Source: a virus
Strand: one strand, 5' to 3'
Virus record (IMG/VR): IMGVR_UViG_3300021962_000211
Span: 1-43,060 of that record
DNA: 43,060 nucleotides
Part shown: one piece after another, positions 1 to 8,079 of the stretch
Layout: the number at the start of each line of letters is the position of its first letter
Position numbering within the stretch: the first letter of the stretch is position 1
Notes under the pieces: generated by a model
What the model saw: the letters and a program-made list of their open reading frames with translations, nothing else
The model's database searches: none
What the model was told of the DNA's origin: nothing
Translations under genes and position numbers: made by a program

Positions 1-1276
1 CCTTACGGCACTTGACTAATGCACCAGAAGCATATGCACTTGGCCAAATCTTATAACGTGACTTGACCTTATGGTAGCAAGCGTCCTTCTTTTCTGAGAC
101 TACTTCACCTTCTGGTTCGAAATGTGCTACCTGAGTGGTTTTCTTGGAAGATGCTGTTTTTACGGGAATAGATTTTCTAATATCTTCAATTCTCCGACGA
201 AGATAGTCAGGATCTTGAACTGGTCCTGTCTCACGACCACCATATGGTTTTGAACCAGGCATTCCTTTATCATATTGACCTGCGTATCTTTCAGTTAGTT
301 CTTCTCTCCAGTTGGAGTATGACTCTGTTTTATTTTTGTCTTTTTTGGGTTTTGGCATTGGAGATGTAATGGGAATGATGTCTCTTAGTTCTCCACCTGC
401 AGATTTTACTGCTTTACCGAAAACAACATTAGGGTTTTGATTTCCCATATAGAAGGCTTCACTGGTTACAATCTTTGCCTTACCTTTTCTATCTGGGTTT
501 GGATCTTGTCTACGCTTCCTAGTAGTTCTTCTTTTCTTTTCTTCTGGAGACATTGCTGCCGCATCGTCAGCATCTCTACAGAATGGTTTTGACTTTTGAC
601 CTTTCTGCTTAGCACAAGGTTTTCCTTTATATTTTCCTGATACTTGTACCCAACCATCACCTTTGAACCAGTCACGAAGTGAGTAGTCTTTGTCTTTAGC
701 AGACTTACCATCACGATTACCTTCGGTGACAGTTCCTTCCAAACACTGGCAAGGATCTTCATTGCAGATGGGACATGCTTGCTCCATATAAGATGATGCA
801 GCTTCCGTATCGTGTTCGGCATTTGTAATCTTTGCCTGAACCCAAGCTGGTAAGTTATCCTTGTCAGTCTTTTTAGAAAGAACTTTTGCAAGTTTTTTTA
901 GATTGTCTGCAGATTTTTCTACCTGCTTTTTAGCCATTGATACTTCATGATCATCCTTCTCATAGTTCTTTGCTTCTTCCACTTTCTTCCTTCCTTGACA
1001 GTGTGCTCTTTGTGAGAAACCTTTTGGGTTCTTACAGTCGATAGACTTCTTATATTTCTGAGACCAACCTTCGCTTACTGCTCCACCATTACCATTGCTA
1101 CCGTTACCGTTACCATTTTTCTTGGTTTCAGTAGACTCTTCTCCAGACTCGGATTCTTCATGCTCATTATCCTTCATCAAACGACCAGAAGGCATAACAT
1201 GATGCCCTACAGGAATCTTTTTACACTTCTTTGAAGTGAAGCAATAATAGTAACCCTTTTTGCAGGATTTTTTCAT
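1..1276 (-). CDS. Cys/Lys-rich cyanophage protein, 3' end missing (DUF5872-like)
   Basis: The frame is open from an ATG at 1276 to the window edge, giving 425 codons without a stop; the C-terminus lies outside. Visible parts are a basic Cys-containing N-terminus (residues 1-25), an Asn/Gly linker (54-65), a segment with GWSQKYKKSIDCKNPKGF (70-87), a CxxC-x4-CxC cluster at C168, C171, C176 and C178 that could bind zinc, and a block around 203-256 (WFKGDGWVQV, later AAMSPEEKKRRTTRKRR) resembling the DUF5872 type. A YSNWREEL motif lies near 320 and WPSAYASGALVKCRK at 411-425. Such motifs recur in large cyanophage virion-associated proteins, but the function is unknown. It starts 5 bases after the gp16 stop, where T4 would have gp17, so it is either an inserted gene or part of a different late-gene order. 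Confidence 0.72.
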   Translation of the reverse strand, partial: MKKSCKKGYYYCFTSKKCKKIPVGHHVMPSGRLMKDNEHEESESGEESTETKKNGNGNGSNGNGGAVSEGWSQKYKKSIDCKNPKGFSQRAHCQGRKKVEEAKNYEKDDHEVSMAKKQVEKSADNLKKLAKVLSKKTDKDNLPAWVQAKITNAEHDTEAASSYMEQACPICNEDPCQCLEGTVTEGNRDGKSAKDKDYSLRDWFKGDGWVQVSGKYKGKPCAKQKGQKSKPFCRDADDAAAMSPEEKKRRTTRKRRQDPNPDRKGKAKIVTSEAFYMGNQNPNVVFGKAVKSAGGELRDIIPITSPMPKPKKDKNKTESYSNWREELTERYAGQYDKGMPGSKPYGGRETGPVQDPDYLRRRIEDIRKSIPVKTASSKKTTQVAHFEPEGEVVSEKKDACYHKVKSRYKIWPSAYASGALVKCRK

Positions 1277-1281
1277 TATTA

Positions 1282-1713
1282 TTAGTCTTGAGTCTTATTA
1301 TTATTTAGAAAACCTTGCTTGAGTAGTTTCTGAAGTTCTGATGTGGATCCAACAAATACTGCATTGTTTGTGACGGTATTTGGTCCCTTGTTATTAGCAA
1401 CGTCTTCCTCTACATCCTTAAGTTTCTTTTGCAAATCAATCAGTTTATCTGTTGTATCGGCAACACTCTTGATTAACTGACCAGCAACTTCATATGCTCT
1501 TGGACTTCCCCCTTCGCCAGCAAGTTCCATGATTCCATTGATTGCCTCTTGTCCCTTTTCAATAAGAGAATATAAGTTTGCCCTTGTGTATTCATAATCT
1601 TTTTTAATATCAGTCTTCTGCTCAGGTTTTTGAATACTACTTGGAGTATCATCAACCTCAACAATACTACTCTCAACATTGAGAGCTTGATCAATGGAAT
1701 CAAATTCAGACAT
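1282..1713 (-). CDS. gp16: Terminase small subunit, gp16-like
   Basis: This 143-residue protein has a variable acidic N-terminus. A predicted helical core (about residues 40-105) includes YEYTRANLYSLIEKGQEAI and a KSVADTTDKLIDLQKKLKDV helix, followed by a short C-terminal part. T4 gp16 is a similarly small helical protein that forms a ring on DNA, recognises the genome concatemer and regulates the gp17 packaging ATPase. The position directly after gp15 matches the T4 order 13-14-15-16. Six bases separate it from the gp15 stop. The large subunit gp17 is not visible in the window. The assignment rests on sequence resemblance plus synteny. Confidence 0.85.
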   Translation of the reverse strand: MSEFDSIDQALNVESSIVEVDDTPSSIQKPEQKTDIKKDYEYTRANLYSLIEKGQEAINGIMELAGEGGSPRAYEVAGQLIKSVADTTDKLIDLQKKLKDVEEDVANNKGPNTVTNNAVFVGSTSELQKLLKQGFLNNNKTQD

Positions 1714-1719
1714 AAGTTA

Positions 1720-2520
1720 TTAAATATCAGATTGTTGTGTGGGACTATAGGATTTGGAATCACCGAAGTATTCCCAGGTTTCCGTAAATCCAAAGTCATC
1801 ACCTGGATTAGCATCAATTGGATCTGGTACTGCTGTGTATCTGACTTCTCTCTTCGCAGTTTGTGTATTTGTATCAGCGTACATATCAACAATAACCTTA
1901 CGAATGAGACCTTCTGGATTATCAGCAACAGGTCCGAACAGATAAGTTTTGGCGGTAAATTGTAAAGTATATATCAGTGCTCTTCTTGTGGAAAAATCAC
2001 CCTCATAGTCATCCTGCATTGCAACACTATTCAGAACAACTGGAATATCTCTTTTTTCTCCAATTGACTCTACAAGGTCAATAGTTAAATTGAATGATGG
2101 TTGAAAATAAGGTAAAATCTGTTCAACAACCTGAAGCGCATCATCATTAAGTTTGCAGAAAATACTAAGTTCAAATCCAATATTATATGGTACAGGCATA
2201 AAAACCTTCTTCATTCGATCATTATTATCGACTGCTCTAAAAGTCTGAGTTATACCAGTTTTTCTAGATGCATCATACTCAATAGAAGTCATTTCGAAAG
2301 ACATTCTAGGTAGAGTAATCTGAACTGGTTTATCCAGATTTGCTTGCTGCTCAAGTCTTGCTAAAAACTTTTGGGCAGGACCATATGCTAATGGAACACT
2401 AATAACACTATTAATATTTCCACTAGCATCTTTATGTTTGATTTCAATCTGATTAAACAGAGTTCCAAACGCTATAATTGTTTTACGAATAATTTCGTGA
2501 TAGTAATAAGTTCCTAACAT
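1720..2520 (-). CDS. gp15: Tail sheath stabiliser / tail completion protein gp15
   Basis: The 266-residue protein is close to T4 gp15 in length (272) and shares its recognisable pieces. These are an N-terminal YYYHEIIRKTIIAFGTLF start, an LPRMSFEM stretch, FELSIFCKLNDDALQVVEQ followed by ILPYFQP (the best conserved block), RDIPVVLNS, and an EGLIRK segment near the C-terminus. In T4, gp15 forms a hexamer at the end of the tail that caps tube and sheath and joins the tail to the gp13/gp14 neck. The ATG overlaps the gp14 stop as TAATG, so translation is probably coupled. Confidence 0.93.
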   Translation of the reverse strand: MLGTYYYHEIIRKTIIAFGTLFNQIEIKHKDASGNINSVISVPLAYGPAQKFLARLEQQANLDKPVQITLPRMSFEMTSIEYDASRKTGITQTFRAVDNNDRMKKVFMPVPYNIGFELSIFCKLNDDALQVVEQILPYFQPSFNLTIDLVESIGEKRDIPVVLNSVAMQDDYEGDFSTRRALIYTLQFTAKTYLFGPVADNPEGLIRKVIVDMYADTNTQTAKREVRYTAVPDPIDANPGDDFGFTETWEYFGDSKSYSPTQQSDI

Positions 2521-3899
2521 TAGTAAGTACCGAATGGATTAGACTCTGAGAAATCGATTATACTGTCTGCCTGCAATTCAATCTCTTCATTTTGCCTGTA
2601 TTTATCTGTCTCTGTGTTTGCCGCAGAAACTTTGGTCTCATAAGCAGCACCAGACTTGGATCCAGTAATAATTTCACCTGGATAGAATGTACCAGTTGTA
2701 ATACCGACTCTAAGGATATTGGTATCGGTATCCCAATTTTTGACTCTTGCTGAAGCACCAGATCTTGAACCAGTTACAACTTCGTTGAACCAGTATGTTC
2801 CAATACCAGTTGTTGCAGCTGTTGCAACTGTTACGGTTGGTGCAGAGAAGAATCCTGCTCCAGCATCTGTAATATTGATTGAACTTATAGTTCCAGCAGC
2901 ACTTACAATTGCCGTTGCAGTCGCTGGTATATTTGGTGAGAGTGATGGTAGTGAGAAAGAAACTGATGGCGCAGTAGAGTATCCAGCACCTCCATTATTA
3001 ACAACAATACTGATAACACCCTTCTTGTCGGTAACGATTCCACAAGTAGCAGCAGCACCAGTTCCACCACCTCCACTGATAGTAATAGTTGGTGCTACGG
3101 TATATCCGGCACCAGCATTTGTAAGAATAATTTCTCGAATTGAGGTTATACTATTTCTAGTTGTTGTAATAGCAACTGCTTGAGCATCAGTTCCCCCAGA
3201 AGGTGCCGTTGTAATAGCAACTGTTGGTGTACTTGTGAATCCAGAACCATCATTATTCAGGAATATTTGTCTTACATAACCAGTTCCAATGGTAGCAGTT
3301 GCTGTTGCTCTTGTTCCACTGGAGTACATTGATACGTCAACAATATATCCAATATCTTCTAGAACTTCGTCTATTTCATCAATAGAAGTATCGAGAACTT
3401 CATCTTCATATTCGAAGAGTTCACACTGAAGTTCATAAACGTAATTTTTACCTAACTGGTAAAAAGGTTTTTCGTGCTCAACAAACTTTACTTCAAATAA
3501 TCTCTTTCCAAGAGGGAAATATACTAAATCACCTTCTCTTGGTCTATTAAAAACTGCAATTTCATTATCATCTTCACCTTCCAAAAATGGGGAAATAAAG
3601 TCTTCAAACCTTTCCCTTGATATTACAAGTGATACTTCATCTCTAACACTAACACCAAATTTAGTCATAATATCACCAGCACCACTATAACCATCGTAGT
3701 TATTGAGATATGCTTCCAATAAGAAGTTATCGTCAAAAACTGACGACTGTATCTCTTCAAGAATAGTTTGTTTTCTTACAAACTTTCTTGGAATATAAGT
3801 TACTTCAACCCCATATATTTTGAGTTGCTCGTTGATCAACTCTTGTATGAGTCTTTGTTCTCCTGAAGAACCTTGTAAGAAAAAAGGATTAAGTGCCAT
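2520..3899 (-). CDS. gp14: Neck protein gp14 with a large Gly-rich insertion
   Basis: Residues 1 to about 190 look like T4 gp14 (MALNPFF start, EQRLIQELINEQLKIYG, FNRPREGDLVYFPL, FEVKFVEHEKPFYQLG, YELQCELFEYEDE). The conserved end, SDxIIDFSESNPFG-like, is also present. Between them, about residues 197-433, sits a Gly/Ala/Thr-rich insertion with repeated pieces of the form GSGF..TPTVAIT, GAGYTVAPTITISGGGGTGA, GAGYSTAPSVSFS and GAGFFSAPTVTV. This makes the protein 459 residues against 256 in T4. gp14 and gp13 form the neck connecting the filled head to the tail. The insert resembles modules in the giant tail proteins of this window. TAATG overlaps link it to both neighbours. Confidence 0.92.
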   Translation of the reverse strand: MALNPFFLQGSSGEQRLIQELINEQLKIYGVEVTYIPRKFVRKQTILEEIQSSVFDDNFLLEAYLNNYDGYSGAGDIMTKFGVSVRDEVSLVISRERFEDFISPFLEGEDDNEIAVFNRPREGDLVYFPLGKRLFEVKFVEHEKPFYQLGKNYVYELQCELFEYEDEVLDTSIDEIDEVLEDIGYIVDVSMYSSGTRATATATIGTGYVRQIFLNNDGSGFTSTPTVAITTAPSGGTDAQAVAITTTRNSITSIREIILTNAGAGYTVAPTITISGGGGTGAAATCGIVTDKKGVISIVVNNGGAGYSTAPSVSFSLPSLSPNIPATATAIVSAAGTISSINITDAGAGFFSAPTVTVATAATTGIGTYWFNEVVTGSRSGASARVKNWDTDTNILRVGITTGTFYPGEIITGSKSGAAYETKVSAANTETDKYRQNEEIELQADSIIDFSESNPFGTY

Positions 3900-4756
3900 T
3901 ATCCAATAAAGTCGAGAGGTGGTAGTTCATAATCCATAGACATGCGAGATTGAATCTCAGCAAGTTCTCTTTCGGCATCATCATATAACTGTCTACCGTT
4001 AAGTTCAATTCCACCAGGAAGTTTTACACCATTGAACTTGATTAAGTTTTGACCCCACTGACGCTTGATGAGAGCAGTCAGATATCTCTTTAAGAAACTA
4101 TCATTATAAACACCAGTATATGAATCTGGATCTAAAATTCTGTGGCAGTCAATAACAATATAATCATTTTCAGTCATACTCTGCCAATCAACATCTAGAT
4201 ATAACCTATCTTGCCTCTTGTTATATCTTATCTGCTTATCTGGAGTTAATAGAAAATCAATATCTTCCAAATATGTTTTGGTCATTGCATACTGAAGAAG
4301 TTCAACTGAATTGAAGTAGTAAAGGTCATTCAAAAACAGTTGATACTTGATACTAAACATTCCTCCAGAAATGGAACTAGTATCAAACTTAAAAATCTTT
4401 TCAATTCCGATAACTGAATCTGGAACTTGAATAAAGTTAGAAGTTTCGTAATAGTTTGAAGTGGTTGTGCCGTATCCACTAATGGATGTTGATGTAGCAC
4501 TTGTGGTTACAATACCCGTTGTATTGGTGCTTCCACTCTCATTTGATGCTCTTCCTCTGTCTAAGTCTGCCTGAGTAAATCTATACTTCAGATACATTCT
4601 TTCAACACCATCAAAATGACGCTCCTGAAAATATTGAAGAGCATCATCTACCAGGTCGTCAATTTGATCATCATCAACGTTGATCTCCAACACTGGAGCG
4701 CCCAAACGTCTCAAACAATAATCGATAAGTCCTTGGCGTGTTGATGGTTTTGCCAT
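3899..4756 (-). CDS. gp13: Neck protein gp13
   Basis: The 285-residue protein begins MAKPSTRQGLIDYCLRRLGAP and continues with EINVDDDQIDDLVDDALQYF, the signature start of T4-type gp13 (309 residues in T4). It is thought to bind the portal after packaging and, with gp14, to form the collar to which the tail attaches. A Ser/Thr/Gly-rich patch near residues 75-100 (NTTGIVTTSATSTSISGYGT) is probably a surface loop; such patches are common in marine phage versions. The gene is coupled to gp14 downstream and to the coiled-coil ORF upstream by TAATG overlaps. Confidence 0.94.
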   Translation of the reverse strand: MAKPSTRQGLIDYCLRRLGAPVLEINVDDDQIDDLVDDALQYFQERHFDGVERMYLKYRFTQADLDRGRASNESGSTNTTGIVTTSATSTSISGYGTTTSNYYETSNFIQVPDSVIGIEKIFKFDTSSISGGMFSIKYQLFLNDLYYFNSVELLQYAMTKTYLEDIDFLLTPDKQIRYNKRQDRLYLDVDWQSMTENDYIVIDCHRILDPDSYTGVYNDSFLKRYLTALIKRQWGQNLIKFNGVKLPGGIELNGRQLYDDAERELAEIQSRMSMDYELPPLDFIG

Positions 4757-4974
4757 TAGAATTCCTCAGCAGATAAATTATCCGTCTTTGTAGGTTTTTT
4801 TCTTGTTGATATTTTGCTCAACTCTTCTTCTTGTTCAGCATTTTTCTTCTTTAAAGCTTCAATAGTTTGGTTAGCAACCATAATCTTTGCTTCCAGAGCA
4901 ACAGTTTGTGAAAATAAATCTGATGCTTTTTGTTGATATACAAGAATTAGACTTCTATAATCAGTTTCATTCAT
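4756..4974 (-). CDS. Small coiled-coil protein upstream of gp13
   Basis: The ATG at 4974 (MNETDYRSLILVYQQK) gives 72 residues; an upstream TTG at 4986 is possible but less likely. The sequence is almost wholly helical with heptad-like leucine/isoleucine spacing (residues 5-55) and a basic, Thr-rich tail. It lies between the fibre-like gene and gp13, where T4 carries wac (fibritin, a coiled-coil whisker protein). It is far too short to be fibritin and no sequence link can be claimed. It follows a strong terminator and has a late promoter about 40 bases upstream. A virion or assembly role is inferred from position only. Confidence 0.7.
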   Translation of the reverse strand: MNETDYRSLILVYQQKASDLFSQTVALEAKIMVANQTIEALKKKNAEQEEELSKISTRKKPTKTDNLSAEEF

Positions 4975-4983
4975 GATTGAATA

Positions 4984-5009
4984 CAAAAAAAGGTGGGACT
5001 AGCCCACCT
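4984..5009 (-). terminator. Rho-independent terminator after the fibre-like gene
   Basis: On the minus strand a perfect 7-bp stem (AGGTGGG / CCCACCT, arms 5009-5003 and 4997-4991) with a 5-base loop is followed by seven Ts. It ends transcripts that come through the 679-residue protein gene. Confidence 0.88.
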
Positions 5010-5010
5010 G

Positions 5011-5018
5011 TATTTATA
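5011..5018 (-). promoter_or_regulatory. T4-type late promoter TATAAATA
   Basis: A perfect TATAAATA on the minus strand lies one base before the terminator stem. In T4-like phages this -10-like box is read by the late sigma factor gp55. Expected initiation falls within the first bases of the hairpin, so it would restart transcription for the coiled-coil ORF and gp13-gp16. Confidence 0.8.
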
Positions 5019-5032
5019 ATCGCTAGTTAATA

Positions 5033-7072
5033 CTAGAACGAACCACCATCGATAGTGATATTTTCTAGACTTCTTGTAGTTCCACTACAGGAAATAACTT
5101 GTGATTGACCAGCACAATCATTGACCCACAGAGAACCAATTTCAAATCCTGCATATGTGATACTACCCATAACGCTGGTAGTTTCTGTAACTTCAGAAGC
5201 AACTACGATTCTTCCAGCACTGTCGTCCCAGAACATAGCAGCGGTCTTAGCGGAACCGCTGTAGTAATGTAGGACAATACCAACGTCAATGTTTGCGTCG
5301 GAAGAAGGAGCAACAAGTGAACCACCGCTGTTGACTAGACCAACCTCAATCAGAGAATCTTCAACTTTCAGAGTCTCTGTATTGATGATGGACTGAGTTC
5401 CAAGAACGGTGAAGTTTCCGTTAACAGTCAGATCATCAGCAACCGTAACTGTTCCACCAGTTGAATCGAGTGTTAGACCACCAGATGAGGTAGAAACTGT
5501 GTTACCATCAATGGTTACGTTATCAACAGCAGCGGCACCCGTTACGGTAAGTGTAGTACCATTGAAGGTTAGGTTTCCACTATCCTCTAGTTCTCCAGAG
5601 GTTCCAGCAAGAACAACTCTTCCTGAGGTGAGGTCGCTAATTGCGGCACTGGAGGCGACTAATGCACTACCACCAGATACGTTTAGACCACCGTTGAAGT
5701 CAACAGCACCAGTTACGGTTAGACCAGCACTAACAACAGCGTCCTTGGTAACTGCGATAGAGTCGGTAACTGTAACATCACCGGTAACTGTGAGAAGTGA
5801 ACCGTTGAAGGTTAGGTTTCCGCTGTCCTCAAGAGCACCAGAAGTACCAGCAAGAACAACACGACCAGATGTTAGATCACTAACAGTAGCAGATGAAAGT
5901 GTGGTTTCCGCACCAGAAACATCAAGACCGCCATTGAAGTCAACAGCACCAGTTACGGTGAGAGCAGAACCAACAGAAGCATCTTGAGTTACTGTTAAAG
6001 AATCACTAACAGTAACATCTGAAGAGAATGTTGATACTCCAGTTACATTAAGACCGCCAGCACCAACTCTTAAACCATTACCACTGTAAGTAAGATTTGC
6101 ACTATCTTCTACAGCACCACCAGTTCCAGCAAGAACAACTCTTCCAGAAGTAAGATCTGTAATTATTGCCGAGTTTACACTCAGATCAGTACCATCATAA
6201 GTAAAGTTTGCATCGTCTTCAAGAGCACCACCAGATCCTGCAATAACAACTCTATTATTTGTTAGATCTTCTACTGTTGCAGAAGCAAGTGTTGCTTCTC
6301 CACCAATATCTAATCCACCATCAAACGTACCAATACCAGCAAAGTTGGCGTGTCTCCACTGCTTGTTAGCATCTCCACCAACGTCATATGTATTGTCGTC
6401 GTTTGGAACAAGACTTGAAACAAACTCACCAGCAACATTGATATCATCGGTGTTAGCATCACCGAGGTTGATTGTTCCACCCCTAAAAGTTACAACACCA
6501 ACGAACTCTGAGTATCCCTGAACGTTTAGGTTTCCACCAACGGTTACGTTCTTATTAACACCAAGACCACCGTCAATTTGGAAAGCACCAGTATTAGCAT
6601 CTCCAAGAGTATTGTCGGTAGTATTCGATACCGTGGTGATACCAGAGATATCAACTTCACTGTTGATATCTACAAGTGTCGTATTAAATGTAGCGATGCC
6701 AGTGAATACTGGGTCAGCAGAACCACTTCCCCATGATAGATTTCCGTTTCCGTCATTAGTGAGGACGGTATTGGAAATACCCTGTGTTCCGGGGAAAGTG
6801 TAAGTTACGATACCAGCAAGAGATGCTGGAGCAGCAAGACTGATATAATCCGAACCGTTTGAACTTCCTTCAACAAGGTTGACTGCAGAACCAGTGCTAG
6901 CAGTCTCTACTCTCCAGAATCTAGATGAACCAACGAATTTATTGGTTGACGTTTCTGATGTTAAACCGACATAAAGATCGTATCTATCGGTTGTAAACCC
7001 GGGTTCACCTGCCCTCAATCCTGGGAGATTACTAAAAAGACCCCTCTTAAACTGTAATACAGGAGCAGCCAT
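5033..7072 (-). CDS. Repeat-rich tail-fibre-like structural protein
   Basis: The 679-residue protein starts MAAPVLQFKRGLFSNLPGLR then AGEPGFTTDRYDLYVGL, an N-terminal block seen in many cyanophage fibre-like and adhesin-like virion proteins that may anchor it to the particle. The body is beta-rich (Gly/Ser/Thr/Val) and contains four units of the form DLTSGRVVLAGT..G.LEDSGNLTFNG near residues 267, 306, 397 and 477. They are separated by VTGAVDFNGGLDVSG-like strands. The C-terminal part (about 560-679) has more aromatic residues and two cysteines and may be the tip. The gene sits where T4 has its short fibre and whisker genes, between the gp8 cluster and gp13. Host-binding is an inference. It ends in a strong terminator. 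Confidence 0.72.
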   Translation of the reverse strand: MAAPVLQFKRGLFSNLPGLRAGEPGFTTDRYDLYVGLTSETSTNKFVGSSRFWRVETASTGSAVNLVEGSSNGSDYISLAAPASLAGIVTYTFPGTQGISNTVLTNDGNGNLSWGSGSADPVFTGIATFNTTLVDINSEVDISGITTVSNTTDNTLGDANTGAFQIDGGLGVNKNVTVGGNLNVQGYSEFVGVVTFRGGTINLGDANTDDINVAGEFVSSLVPNDDNTYDVGGDANKQWRHANFAGIGTFDGGLDIGGEATLASATVEDLTNNRVVIAGSGGALEDDANFTYDGTDLSVNSAIITDLTSGRVVLAGTGGAVEDSANLTYSGNGLRVGAGGLNVTGVSTFSSDVTVSDSLTVTQDASVGSALTVTGAVDFNGGLDVSGAETTLSSATVSDLTSGRVVLAGTSGALEDSGNLTFNGSLLTVTGDVTVTDSIAVTKDAVVSAGLTVTGAVDFNGGLNVSGGSALVASSAAISDLTSGRVVLAGTSGELEDSGNLTFNGTTLTVTGAAAVDNVTIDGNTVSTSSGGLTLDSTGGTVTVADDLTVNGNFTVLGTQSIINTETLKVEDSLIEVGLVNSGGSLVAPSSDANIDVGIVLHYYSGSAKTAAMFWDDSAGRIVVASEVTETTSVMGSITYAGFEIGSLWVNDCAGQSQVISCSGTTRSLENITIDGGSF

Positions 7073-7094
7073 TTTTTAACTTTACCTTTTTATG

Positions 7095-7102
7095 TATTTA
7101 TC
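7095..7102 (-). promoter_or_regulatory. Probable late promoter (GATAAATA)
   Basis: This 7/8 match to TATAAATA on the minus strand lies in the 42-base gap upstream of the fibre-like gene, about 23 bases before its ATG. Confidence 0.5.
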
Positions 7103-7114
7103 TTATAATAAAGT

Positions 7115-7351
7115 TCAAAAACTACCATAATCGATTACATCGTCAGATACGGCGTCAGCAAGATCTAGTATTTCTGCTGGAGTGACGTGTATGTATTTAT
7201 TTGTTGTAGAATCATACATTAAAAGTGTATAATTCGCCTTGTCAGTCGCATCAATATCAGTCAAATCTCCAACAGCAGCTGTTGAAGATCTATTAGAGGC
7301 AATGACTTTGATTCCCTCTCTTTGACCTACCCTTACTTTGATGTTTGCCAT
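7115..7351 (-). CDS. Small virion-type protein, unknown
   Basis: This is a 78-residue protein (MANIKVRVGQREGIKVIASN start). It has a beta-rich N-terminal half, then DLTDIDATDKANYTLLMYDS and a C-terminal acidic helix. The TNKYIHVTPAEILDLADAV segment resembles the ends of small structural proteins found beside cyanophage fibre genes, but I do not recognise a family. Its ATG overlaps the previous stop (TAATG), and it precedes the fibre-like gene by 42 bases. A fibre accessory role is possible from position only. Confidence 0.68.
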   Translation of the reverse strand: MANIKVRVGQREGIKVIASNRSSTAAVGDLTDIDATDKANYTLLMYDSTTNKYIHVTPAEILDLADAVSDDVIDYGSF

Positions 7352-7689
7352 TAGCGAGTAACTCCCTTACTTACTAACACCATTCCCTCAACAACTCTGG
7401 TCATATATGAAGCAGAATTTGTAACAACTACATCATAAACATACCTACCTTCTTTTAGGTTTGCTGTTTGTGATGTGGATAATCCAATTGTAATTTGCCC
7501 AGTACTACTTCCAGTAACAGTAGAGGTAAATGTAGTTACACCAGTAGCACTTGGGTGTTTTCTCATCTCAGATTTAACCGTATACCCATTCAAATTCAGT
7601 GCAGAATTAGTTCCAGCATCTTCTAGCGTGAAAACTTGACTAAAATCAGTTCCACCATTGATAACAATATTACTAACGTAAACAGACAT
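7351..7689 (-). CDS. Small beta-rich virion-type protein
   Basis: The 112-residue protein begins MSVYVSNIVINGGTDFSQVF and has a pattern of alternating strands (YTVKSEMRKHP, FTSTVTGSSTGQITIGLS, GRYVYDVVVTN, TRVVEGMVLV). This suggests an Ig-like or BppU-N-type beta sandwich. No catalytic motif is seen. It is coupled by TAATG to the following small gene and lies between the 2347-residue tail protein and the fibre-like gene, so a baseplate or fibre-connector role is a reasonable inference. Confidence 0.68.
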   Translation of the reverse strand: MSVYVSNIVINGGTDFSQVFTLEDAGTNSALNLNGYTVKSEMRKHPSATGVTTFTSTVTGSSTGQITIGLSTSQTANLKEGRYVYDVVVTNSASYMTRVVEGMVLVSKGVTR

Positions 7690-7711
7690 CTTATCAAATG
7701 GTCTTTACAAG

Positions 7712-7719
7712 TATTTATG
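7712..7719 (-). promoter_or_regulatory. Possible late promoter (CATAAATA)
   Basis: This 7/8 match to the late box overlaps the end of the 59-residue ORF upstream, about 22 bases before the ATG at 7689. Confidence 0.4.
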
Positions 7720-7894
7720 CTAAACCAGAGATAGCAAAATTCTTAATAACTTCTTGTTGTTTCAGATAAAGTTTAAAATAAGACTTAGCGAAGTTTTTTA
7801 GTTCATCAACGTCTAACTCATCAATAAGTCGAGAGTACTTTTCGTACTCAAACATTTTATTCATCGACTCTAGTTGAATTTTGTCTGGGTCCAT
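7715..7894 (-). CDS. Small conserved-type helical protein (MDPDKIQLE)
   Basis: The ATG at 7894 gives 59 residues: MDPDKIQLESMNKMFEYEKY, then SRLIDELDVDELKNFAKSYF and KLYLKQQEVIKNF. It is all helical and acidic with aromatic residues. I recall similar short ORFs at this place in cyanomyovirus genomes, with no known function. It overlaps the end of the upstream coiled-coil ORF by 38 bases in another frame, typical of this compact late operon. A longer reading from 7927 would deepen the overlap and is less likely. Confidence 0.7.
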   Translation of the reverse strand: MDPDKIQLESMNKMFEYEKYSRLIDELDVDELKNFAKSYFKLYLKQQEVIKNFAISGLA

Positions 7895-8078
7895 TGATGA
7901 TCTCCATAAGTAGGGATTTAATTTCACTAATATCTTCTTTTATCTGATCGATTTCCTCTCTTTGTTTTTTCTTTTCTGCTCTCAATTTAACATATTGTAA
8001 ATACTCCGCAGTATCAGTATTTACAATAGCACCTGAGTCTTCACGAAACAGGTGCTTATGACCTTCAACTCTCTTCAT
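7857..8078 (-). CDS. Small coiled-coil protein after the 2347-residue tail gene
   Basis: This 73-residue protein begins MKRVEGHKHLFREDSGAIVN, followed by a charged helix (about residues 27-62) with REEIDQIKEDISEIKSLLME heptads, typical of a short coiled coil. It starts one base after the stop of the upstream giant gene. An assembly chaperone or connector role would fit, but nothing in the sequence proves it. Confidence 0.7.
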   Translation of the reverse strand: MKRVEGHKHLFREDSGAIVNTDTAEYLQYVKLRAEKKKQREEIDQIKEDISEIKSLLMEIINGPRQNSTRVDE

Positions 8079-8079
8079 A

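Noticed and set aside
466-891. Minus-strand 141-codon ORF in the left part
   Set aside because: It is an alternative frame inside the long open frame 1-1276, which has the better composition and known phage motifs.
1473-1928. Minus-strand 151-codon ORF over gp15/gp16
   Set aside because: Overlaps two well-supported T4-type genes in another frame; its translation is Leu/Ile-rich shadow sequence.
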